Origin: Phoronis australis
Lineage: Eukaryota > Phoronida > Phoronidae
Direction: 5' to 3'
Assembly (NCBI GenBank): GCA_002633005.1
Contig: NMRA01000123.1
Span: 845,512-909,511 of the forward strand
Length of the DNA stretch: 64,000 nt
Part shown: positions 40,601 to 52,600 of the stretch, one piece after another
How positions within the stretch are numbered: the stretch's first letter is position 1
Layout of the letters: each line of letters opens with the position of its first letter
Made by a program: the position numbers and the translations under genes
Notes under the pieces: generated by a model
The model's input: only the letters and a program-made list of their open reading frames with translations
What the model was told of the DNA's origin: nothing
Databases searched by the model: none

Positions 40601-43600
40601 CTCGCGCAGCTTTCTGCTTTTAATCACCCGACTTGAACCAGAGTAGACTCGCATGTTCATAATTATGTCTTATGGGAAAGTCACTCAGCTACGGAATAAG
40701 ATTATGAAATATGTAAAAGTGCAAATACCTCTATTGCCACAGGTCGTGGGTCGAGGGGGTCGAGGGGTGTGGGGGTCGAGAGAGTTTCAAAGCAATACGA
40801 AAAATACTGCAAAACCATACTTTACACTTTTGAAGTGTTTTTTGTTGATGCATTTTTCAAAGTATATTGGCTCCGGCCCTGAGCATACGTCAATATTTAT
40901 CTACTCTTTTCAACTTGTTTAGGTTATTACGATTGACAAGTTTACACCTTTGAAAAAATTCTTGTCGATTAGTATACATTTTATATCATATTTCGTTGCA
41001 ATGGTATAACTTTTTGAAACTATTACAACTGCAAATTAATTGCAGTAGTGACTCGATTAAAGTTTCTTTGATGTCATCCATCGTATAGTCAGGCACCTCC
41101 AACCAAGATGATCTTTCAATAGACAGGTGTTTATAAGCAGCGAAAAGGTGCATGCAGTGGTTGAGCTGCTGGCAGACGGGCGGACGCAGTGATCGATGAG
41201 GTCATCACTCCTGATCACTAAGTTATCCACTCCCCAGGGTGGTCCGGGAATGAGTACAGTTTCGTCAAAATAAAATCCGTGCCCGTGAGCTTCCATGACA
41301 AGAGCAAGAACGACGCAAATTGGTTTTATTTTCTTCTTACTACTTAAAAATATTTATTGTTCATTTTAGTCACGATGGTGTCCAAGACAGTCACTCAATT
41401 GTGATTAGCTGTTTAGGTAGCTGGGTTGTTTGCCTTAGGAACTTGGGAGCTACTACACGTAAATGAAACACCGTACTAGTTAACCGCAGGAATACCCCCA
41501 AGTTTTAGAAACTGTGTCACTGTAATTTCAGTGGGTAATTCTACATGTTTAGGCATTTAAATTTTCTCAGTTTATCAGTTTAACTTATTCCTGTAGTACA
41601 TAGTGTGATAAACAGTAGTTAGTAACTGCCAGCCAGTAGTAGAAATCTTCTGTTTAGTTCATGCTGAGACACACTGTGCATTTAGGATAACGGTGACATA
41701 TCCCTTTCCCTTTTGGGCAGGTTCGACAGCTTATACAGCCTGCGAATATTACCTTTTCTGTTTTAGTGTATGTCTGCATGAAGAATAGGTTTAATAAGAA
41801 CTGAATTTTTATTGCAATGTGCACATTCTGTCTTTGTATTTCCTGGCAAGGTGATTGATCAGAAATTATCAAAGGATTTGCTCTCAGTGCTCCTTATAAG
41901 ATGCAAGTTAATTGTTAAACCATAAAAACAATTGTGAATGACCTCTTGACCTGAGAAAACAGTACATACCCTGAAAGCCCAGTGCTTTCGATTCCAAATA
42001 ACAGAGGGGTAGAATGAAAAAAATTAGGACAATCAAGTGTGTGCTAAATCAGCTAAAATCTACCAAGCTTTGCTGCAATGTGGTGGGAGACGTTACTGAT
42101 TGGAAAGTTTCCAGTGAAGCGACCTCTAGCGAGCGGTCTTTAGTCTTTCATTAGTCAAAAAATGGCTGACTATGGAGAACATGCTTTTGTCAACGAGGAA
42201 CACAATCGCAAAGAGGGTAAGAAATAAGTAACAATAAATGGGTACAGTCTGAGGTGGCATACAAAACGATCAGTAAACGTGACTGTAGCATTAATTTGAC
42301 AAAGGTTTTGTTTATTTAGGCTTTTATTTCACGCTATGTATACTCGCAAACCCCAAAGCATGACGTCACGCCTTTCATCCGGGTTTGTTATTTTTACGCC
42401 ATTTAATCCGCCTTTTCTTTTTTTGAGTCAACATAGTTACATGTAGAGCTAGTTTTTCGAATGGCATAGTATGATAGACTTCCAGAACCCAAGCAAACAT
42501 ATCTTTTGATTATTGTCCATTTTTGGATAGAATGCCCAAGCAGGGACCACGAAGGTAAGGAAATCCTAAGCAAGCAACCAACTGCTCCAAACATCCATGT
42601 TATGACAAGTGAGTTTACAAATAGCCTATTCTTGCTCAACAATGATGGCTACTCATGTAGGTTGTAGAACTTCAAGGTGTATTCTGACAATAAGATGGAC
42701 AATAGATCTACTTGACTTGTGGTCTGATACCCTGGCTTGGATTTCATCAACTAAACTGCTTTTGAAATGAACACTTAGCTCTATGAAAAAATACATTATC
42801 ATATTTCACAAGTCTGGTGAAAGTCTAATTCAAAACAATGAAGCGTCCTGCTCTCATTGGTTTCATGGACCCAAAGCAAATGAAATGGCCCCGAGAACTT
42901 GGAATGTGGGTCAACTATTTGCCCAATTCCATGAAAATAAGCCAAGGAACTACTAAGATATAGAGGCAAACGTAAAAAACAATTGACACAAAGAGGCACA
43001 GGTATAGTCTGATTGGTCTGAAACTAATCTTCATCTGTTGCCTGAGCCCATCTGCTAACTTTCGCAAAGATCCTTCAAGGGTTTAATGAGATACAGTCTT
43101 AGAGGCAAAAAATAAATAACAAAATTGACCCTAAAGGACACCAGAATAGTCAAAAACATCCAAAAATCAATAATGTCAGCCAGGGTCTCAAGTTTGCATC
43201 AGGAAACCAAACATCACTTTTCATTACATGTTCTTTGAGAGTTTAAGCACATAGAGAGTCAGTCGTCAAAAACATACACGGAAATTTTTAAATGGCCAAC
43301 AGGTGATGTAGAAAACATCAAACCTGTCCGAAAATGGGAAGGCATTGTTGCCTCCACAATAGAAATCTGTTTGCCGAATTTCATGAAGAAACATTCATGA
43401 ACTTTGAAGATACAAGAGGTAAACGTAAAAAATATTTTGCTACTAAAGGGCACAGTGGTATTTGGATTTATTTAGTTCAACATTTGTTAGCGTTTGTTGC
43501 GTTTGTCGTTGGCTCCATAGGAACACATCTTTCAAATTTCACAAAGCTCCTTCAAAGGGTTAAGGAGATTCGGACTCGTATGCAAAAAAATCACAACAAG

Positions 43601-46600
43601 GGGGCGACAAAGTAGTCAGACCCATCCGAAAGTCAATTTCACTCCCTTCTTCTGATCAGGATCACATCTGTAAATTCTCATAATTATCTTATAAGCAATA
43701 TGGCGGATAGAGAGTTGGACACCAAAAATGGCCACCAGGTGGTGCACAAAACATCAAATCTGTCCGAAAATAGGAATGCGCGTAAAAAGTGATCGACAAA
43801 ATATTGTTCTCCCCTCATTACAGTTAATTCTGTTAACAGCGGAAATGAGAGATGATAACTATTAAGGTGAGACTGAGTAATCCAAACTTTTTAATATTCA
43901 AAATGGCTCAGCCATTTTACTATCTTTCTGGCTCATTTGCCGTTGTTCGTGGTTGTGAGAGAGGACTGTGACGATGAATTTGGCTTCTGCCTACCCCATG
44001 TACCCGTCACGACAGCTAGTTTCAATTCATTTTGTTTAAGCACTTTGATTGCAGTGTACTCAGACCTGAGGCTGCAATTCAAGACTTGGGCAATTGTGTT
44101 AATGCTCAGCCAAAAGCAAATCAAATGAAAATGAATGTAGGTCCTACACAAAGTTTCTCCAGATTCAAAAAGACAACCAAAGGGTCGTTCATTTTATTAG
44201 TCGTACTCCCAAATAACAAATAATGAAACTTAAATGTAACACAGTTTAAGCTGTGGTATTTTGTGGTAAATGTGCTCTAGGTGTGAATTAACTCATGATT
44301 GAAAATAGGCAATAATGTGCCCGCATTTTGAGAACCCAGAGTTTGATGCCTGTTATTCAGCGGAGAAAACTGGTTCTCAAAACCAGGGCATGCTATATCT
44401 GACTGTTACCAAAAACGCAGCTGTTGACTACAAATAATCAGGAGTGGCTGCCTTTTACCAACCCAAAACGATACCACAGATACCATAACGTCAAAATTCT
44501 CACATGACCAATGCCTGGCATTAAGCAAAATAGCCATGCAAGTTAATGGCAGTGCGTCCTGGCAGTAGTACAATAAAACATGCCCATACTTTGAGAACCA
44601 GTTTGATGCCCATTACTCAGTGGAGACAACTGGTTCTCAAATTGCGGGTGTGTTCTATTTGACTATTACCCTGCATCCCAACCAACATCTCCTTTAAGAA
44701 AGCCTCTACACTGAGAAAAAGTTTAACATATTTTGGCTTTGTCTTGCATAAATCTTCCCCCAGAGTGAAAGACAAATGGTATTTATGGCGAAGTTGTTAT
44801 CCCTGTTATCTAGAGCCCGAGGGGCGTTAGCCCCGAGGGTGATAATTCTACAAAATCCACGAGGGCTCTAGATAAGGGGGATAATGACTGAGAACATGTA
44901 ATAATCTATTTATACCACATACTGAACGAGAAACATTGCGATGAATCGATCTACCTTTCTCGACTCGCCTCGACTTTGTAAATACTTTCTATGTCAGAGG
45001 CCCGGGGTGGGAGGTCGTGACCTTTTAAGAAAAGCCGAGGTGTTTTTGTAAAATAATGCTTTTACTCAAAACCAATTGAAAAATAAAACAAAATAGAAAT
45101 AAAGTGAATCTATAAATTAAGGTTTAGCAACTATTATAGCTTACTACACATTTTATCACGCTAAGCTTCGACCGGGACTATATCGTCTGCTAAAGTAGGT
45201 TACCACTAGTAACTGAGTATAATGCTCCAGTCAAAGGATCCCGACCACACGACACCTGCATTCAAACTGGAGATCGGTGATTTACAAGTGAGAGAACACG
45301 AGAGAAAAATTTCACTGAATTAAAATATCGTTTTTATGGAAATTATGCGTCTCATTTTTCATAGCGTATAATTGTCGGTGCAATGCGCTTTGCTGAATAT
45401 GCGATTGTTGCGCGTGCTCATTTAAGTATTCTATTTTCATGTTCGATGACGTCAGCCACTGAGTGGTGTAGTGGTAGTCAGCGACTCGAAACTCTTGAAG
45501 CCCGGGTTCAAATCCGGCCTCGGTTTCCCGCCAAAATGTTATCTCACTAGTGAGATAACTTTATGGGTTATTACACGGTTGTATCTGCCACTCGAGGCTA
45601 ATATTGTGGTATAAAAATAATTATTTTGAATTAGGCAATATTGGCCATTCGAAATTTGAGAAATATGAGAATGACGGCAAAATCGACGGTGTCTGAAATC
45701 TTACTTTACGCGGATGGCTGCTGACAATGTTCCGATTTGTGGTTTTAGACAGCCGCGCAGGTTTGTGATCGTTATTACTGACAAGAAATTCACACAATGT
45801 CCTCAAAAAAATATCAGCGATGTTACTGACTATGAACACAATCGACTTACCAAACTTTGAGATAGGACTGATTATTCGCAATATCCATTTGTGCTCATCT
45901 TCTTCACGTTAAACTGTTCGCAAACCAAACACAGACGATGCGACTGCAGTATATGTAACCCATGTATGCATTCAGTAATGCTAGCACCTACGCTAGGACC
46001 TATGCCAGGACCTAGCTATTTTAAAATACATGGCAAAGTCTCACATAATCTCGCGAAGTCTTGCTTTTTAGTCAGTGAGGTTCTAGCATTACTAAATAGG
46101 AGGCTGGGGCAGTGCGTACGACATACTTATGAGTCACCTGTCATTCAAACAGACCGCCAACGACATACATGTAAATAAGGTCCCCATGGTCTTAGCTTGC
46201 GAAAAAGCACAATGTGGAAATTACCGTACGGCCAATGCTGCTAAAATCAATTTGTCAGAAATTTGAGAAACATGGTAAATGCCAAATTCGACCGTGTCCC
46301 GAATTTCAGAATCAAAAAAATTCAGTTTGGGGTTGGATTTAGGTGTCCAAAATACGGGCGACTATTCTAAATTCTAGAATTTTTATTGTATCCATGACTG
46401 TCAGTATGAGTTCTACATTAGGAATTTCGAATAAAAATTAGGAAAAGAGGGAAAGTTCTAATTCATGCTTTTAAAATGGCAACGATAATTGATGTACTTA
46501 AACGTGTTTTATTTCAGATACGGCCATAGCCCAGTCCAGTGGATATGAGTCGCTCATCGAGCATCAAGGTATGTTTAGTGCAAACTAATGCAAGGACAAA

Positions 46601-49600
46601 TTTCTCATGTTCATACACAGGTTCCATCAAACACGTTTCAAGGGGATAAAACAGGATAACTTTTATCTCAGACAGTGTCAATTAAAAATAAATAAGTGAA
46701 AATCAAATCAAACAATTGGAGGGACTGACAGAGGAATTCTTTTCCTTCTTCTAAATTAATGAATTATCATTCCGTAGTAATTGAATTTCTGTCCACCAAA
46801 TCTGAGTCCTGATCAATCAGAAGTCACTTTCATGCTCCCATTACTCTCGAGAGCGCTAAAATGAAAAGTCGCCAATTCAAATAATTTTCAAACTGGGCAT
46901 CATCATTGCTACAAAGACTCAAGTTTTACAGACACCTTTAGAGTAAAAATTCGCATGAAATACTTTGAATCAAGCAAACAAACTGTCATCAAAATGAAGT
47001 AACAGAATTATACAAAGCACAACTAATGCCCAGTGTTGTATTTCAGGAGGAGCCCTACTCGAGTACGTAGGACCTGAAGAAAATGAAGTACCCGAGGCCT
47101 CAGGAACAGGTGAGATACATGCAGTAAATCAAACCGCAGTTAATTCTGTCTTTTGCATGATCCATTATGTCATTCTCAGCAAGTGTCTTACACCGACATC
47201 ACAATCTTTGCTCAGTGTGAATTCTTTGGCAATGTACGCACTCCATGTTCACAGAACAACCACTAAGTAGGAATGGACACTAACCTGCATGTTAATGTTA
47301 TTTTGAAGAGAGCCAAGTGTTATTGCACAACTCTTGGCATTTGAATTATTTTGCATTCTCAGAAACATTTTGGTAGTATTGTCATTCCCAACAGGTGACA
47401 TCTCGTGAATTCTTTGGCAATGTACACACTCCATGTCCACAAAACAACCACTATATAGGAATGGGTGCTAACCTGCCTGTTACAATCTATGGTTTTGTAA
47501 CATAATCATGCATAACATTTGAAATTTTCAGAAAAAATATTCACTGGCTCCAACTACAAAATGCTGCTACGAATTCAAAGTAAATGCAGATTTTCAAAAT
47601 AGCCGCATCACATTAAAATTCACTGACCCGCCAGGTGGCAATCAGGTGTTTAGCGGACAGGCGTTGAGCATGGCTTATAGATTCCATGTGATGCGAAGTT
47701 TCAACACATTTTCAGCCATTATAATACTAGCTAATTTCACCTCCTGTGCAGCGGGATGCACTAATGTAAACTTAAACCAATCAAATAATAGGAGGGACTG
47801 ACAGTAGAATTAGCTTTAATGAACTATTGTATAGTAATTGATGTTCTGTCCACCAAATCTGAGTCCTGATCAATCAGAAGTCACTTTCATGCTCCCATTA
47901 CTCTCGAGAGCGCTAAAATGAAAAGTCGCCAATTCAAATAATTTTCAAACTGGGCATCATCATTGCTACAAAGACTCAAGTTTTACAGACACCTTTAGAG
48001 TAAAAATTCGCATGAAATACTTTGAATCAAGCAAACAAACTGTCATCAAAATGAAGTAACAGAATTATACAAAGCACAACTAATGCCCAGTGTTGTATTT
48101 CAGGAGGAGCCCTACTCGAGTACGTAGGACCTGAAGAAAATGAAGTACCCGAGGCCTCAGGAACAGGTGAGATACATGCAGTAAATCAAACCGCAGTTAA
48201 TTCTGTCTTTTGCATGATCCATTATGTCATTCTCAGCAAGTGTCTTACACCGACATCACAATCTTTGCTCAGTGTGAATTCTTTGGCAATGTACGCACTC
48301 CATGTTCACAGAACAACCACTAAGTAGGAATGGACACTAACCTGCATGTTAATGTTATTTTGAAGAGAGCCAAGTGTTATTGCACAACTCTTGGCATTTG
48401 AATTATTTTGCATTCTCAGAAACATTTTGGTAGTATTGTCATTCCCAACAGGTGACATCTCGTGAATTCTTTGGCAATGTACACACTCCATGTCCACAAA
48501 ACAACCACTATATAGGAATGGGTGCTAACCTGCCTGTTACAATCTATGGTTTTGTAACATAATCATGCATAACATTTGAAATTTTCAGAAAAAATATTCA
48601 CTGGCTCCAACTACAAAATGCTGCTACGAATTCAAAGTAAATGCAGATTTTCAAAATAGCCGCATCACATTAAAATTCACTGACCCGCCAGGTGGCAATC
48701 AGGTGTTTAGCGGACAGGCGTTGAGCATGGCTTATAGATTCCATGTGATGCGAAGTTTCAACACATTTTCAGCCATTATAATACTAGCTAATTTCACCTC
48801 CTGTGCAGCGGGATGCACTAATGTAAACTTAAACCAATCAAATAATAGGAGGGACTGACAGTAGAATTAGCTTTAATGAACTATTGTATAGTAATTGATG
48901 TTCTGTCCACCAAATCTGAGTCCTGATCAATCAGAAGTCACTTTCATGCTCCCATTACTCTCGAGAGCGCTAAAATGAAAAGTCGCCAATTCAAATAATT
49001 TTCAAACTGGGCATCATCATTGCTACAAAGACTCAAGTTTTACAGACACCTTTAGAGTAAAAATTCGCATGAAATACTTTGAATCAAGCAAACAAACTGT
49101 CATCAAAATGAATTAACAGAATTATACAAAGCACAACTAATGCCCAGTGTTGTATTTCAGGAGGAGCCCTACTCGAGTACGTAGGACCTGAAGAAAATGA
49201 AGTACCCGAGGCCTCAGGAACAGGTGAGATACATGCAGTAAATCAAACCGCAGTTAATTCTGTCTTTTGCATGATCCATTATGTCATTCTCAGCAAGTGT
49301 CTTACACCGACATCACAATCTTTGCTCAGTGTGAATTCTTTGGCAATGTACGCACTCCATGTTCACAGAACAACCACTAAGTAGGAATGGACACTAACCT
49401 GCATGTTAATGTTATTTTGAAGAGAGCCAAGTGTTATTGCACAACTCTTGGCATTTGAATTATTTTGCATTCTCAGAAACATTTTGGTAGTATTGTCATT
49501 CCCAACTGATGACATCTTGTGAATTCTTTGGCAATGTACACACTCCATGTCCACAAAACAACCACTATATAGGAATGGGCGCTAACCTGCCTGTTACAAT

Positions 49601-52600
49601 CTATGGTTTTGTAACATAATCATGCATAACATTTTAAATTTTTAGAAACAATATTCACTGGCTCCAACTACAAAATGCTGCTACGAATTCAAAGTAAAAG
49701 CAGATTTTCAAAATAGCCGCATCACATCAAAATTCACTGACCCGCCAGGTGGCAATCACGTGTTTAGTGGACAGGCGTTGAGCACGGCTTATAGATTCCA
49801 TGTGATGCGAAGTTTCAACACATTTTCTGCCATTATAATGCTAGCTAATTTCCACTCCTGTGCAGCGGGATGCACCAATGTAAACTTAAACCAATCAAAT
49901 AATGGGAGGGACTGACAGTAGAATTACCTTTAATGAACTATTGTATTGTAATTGACGTTCTGTCCACCAAAGGTGAATCGGGATCAAATGAAAGTCACTT
50001 TCGTTCTAAAATTACTCTCAAGAGCGCTAAATAAAAAATCCCCAATTCAAATGATTTTCAACCTGGACACCACCATTAATTATGAAGACTCAATTTTCAA
50101 ATACCTTTGGAGTAAAGACTAGCATGAAATACTTTGAATCAAGCAAACAGTCACAAAAATGTAGTAAAACAATTATACCAAGCCCAACTAATACCCAGTG
50201 TTGCATTTGAGGTGTTCTAGTCGAACAAGTAGCATGTAATGGCAACGAGAGACCTGAGCCTCCAGAAACAGGCGGCCAAGATGGAGTGTTGGAAAGCGCA
50301 GATGATGAAGCTGCAGGTTATTCTAACTTTAATAAACAGAACCAATGAAAGTGCTTCACCTGAATAGGCTGTCACTGACATATATTTAAAACTATAAATG
50401 GCTCGCACCAAAATTTTCATAGTTCATTTGATAGAAAAGAGCAGTCAGATCCAGATCTATGATTAAGTAAATGTATTTCAGATCATGACATCCCACCACG
50501 GGCAAATGATGATCACCATGATGCAGAAAGACAAATGCAGTGGAGACAACGTCGTTTCCTCAATGGCCGCGCACGTGGACCCCATGTCACTATGCGTAAG
50601 TTTCAACTTCAAGATGTGCTAGCTGATTTATTCTGAAATATTTGAACACTAAATGCTACAAAATTTACCTGTTTCGCAGATTGTTTCCCATTGAGTTTAC
50701 TGTCTATGGCAGACAGATGGGAGGGATTAGAAGCAACATTCTGGCTCAAGATTATCCATTATGTAAATGACACATCTAGGAATTACACAGGCAACTGACT
50801 CTATAGAATAAAGTCACTCAAGAAAGGAGATCACATGATTATTAACAATGAAATCAAACCATTTACACCACAAAAACGGTATCATGATTGGTTTAGAAAT
50901 GAACGGACCAAAATGCTTACCTACTCCACGCCCACGGGGGCGCATGAGGTTATGAGTTGATTGTATCTCAGTGAGTGTAATTGTCAAATTTCAGTAAAAA
51001 CGTCACACTACAGACTAAAGCAGACTATACTAAACAGAACACTCCGATTATCTTTTGTAGGTGACAACACCGGGCTTATTCTGGCTTTGGTGTGGCTCAT
51101 GTTTTTGTGGTATCCACCTTTGCTGCTTGTAGTAAAGACAATGGTATATGCAGTGGCAGTACACTGGTTTGTACTGTTCGTCTGCGAAGATGAAGAAGAT
51201 GGTGTGGCATACCCCATACAAGACCAGCGGCCACCTGATGAAGATGAGAGGAGAAGATCACTGTACCGCAATGCTGGCATACAAATGCCGCAACTTAATC
51301 ATTAAAATACCATGCGTTTAATGTATGCTTCCTGAAGTCCCCAAGTTCGCTTCACAGCGATACACATGACGGAAGCACTACGCAAATGGTTTCCATTACA
51401 CTTTTGTTAATTGAAATTGTTGGTTACATTTTGTTGTTGATAATCAGTCTAATTAAAAACAATGTTATGTAATTTAGTAAGGATGTGTAATAAAATACAT
51501 AATTATATTGGTTGTTTACATTTGTAACCTCCTATGAGTGCATGGGATGTGATTCACCACATGTCTTTTGCCAGTGGTGGGATGTTTATAATAACTTCTT
51601 TTTCTTCTTCAGCGTTACCGGCAATGTAGCTTAGATAGTCAGTCTGGTCTTCTGGGCGAAATCTGCAATTCGCCAGAATGATGCCGTCAGGCCCCATAGT
51701 TTTACCTTGAATTCCACCGGACTGGGCCATGTCTGGCGCCTTAGGGTATCGAACGTAGGGCAGCTCTGCAGTAAATGCTCAGGTGGCTGGGGGCCAGTGC
51801 AACAGGGGCACTCGTCTGTGTATGAGATTTTCTAGCGATGCATGTGGGAGAGCAGCTGGCAGTAGCCGGTTCTTAGCCTGGAGATAGTGACTTGTTCTTG
51901 AAGGGCAAGCTGGTGGATATAGTCTTGTTCAGTCCCCAGATGTAGGCGTGCCCTCCAGGCATTTCTAAAGTGACTTTGTAGGTTTTTTATTTCTCCATAT
52001 GATGATGGGTTTGACGTCTGCTCCATTTTGCTTCCTGTCTTGGAGAGTCTGTCTGCTTCATCGTTGCCGCTGATGCCGCAGTGGGAGGGAATCAGCAGCA
52101 CAACATTGGTTTTGCTGGTGAGAATGTGACGTTTGATGGATTGCAGGATCTGGTCTCTCTCTGTTGTCTAGAGGCTCTGCAGAAGAGATCGGCAGTCTGT
52201 GAGGAAGACTGTCTGATCCGGGAGCCTCGTTTGCTGGTTGGGTATCTGGGCTGCGAGGTATAGGGCATTTGCCTCAGCTCTGTAGTTGGTGGAGTGAAGG
52301 TAGGTTGGGGTTTCTTGGTGGGGAATATTTTGGCCTTCTAGCTGGAGCGAGAACTCTTCTTTTTTGGGAGAAAGGGAAAAGCACATGTTCCTGTTGATTA
52401 TGACCATCCACTTTTTTGCCCAGTTTAGGATGATGTTTATAATAACAACTGTGCTTTGTATTACTAGTTGTGTAACTTTAAGTCTTTGAAACTGGTCAGC
52501 TTTGGGATGAGGCATTTCCGAGGACGACAATAATCAGAACTATTATCCATGGAAATTACTTAATTTTTGTCTGCCTACACCATATTTGGTAATGATTTGG

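Noticed and set aside
41040-41300. Minus-strand frames (79 codons, and another frame containing HLSIERSSWLEVPDYTMDD)
   Set aside because: One frame looks protein-like, but no splice sites in phase with the modular gene and no family signature were found.
45457-45525. Functional tRNA gene
   Set aside because: D and T stems do not pair and the anticodon arm is poor, so a SINE head is the better reading.
47249-49554. Three identical 63-codon minus-strand frames at 1,057-bp spacing
   Set aside because: They repeat only because the DNA unit is duplicated; they are antisense to intron sequence of the nested gene.
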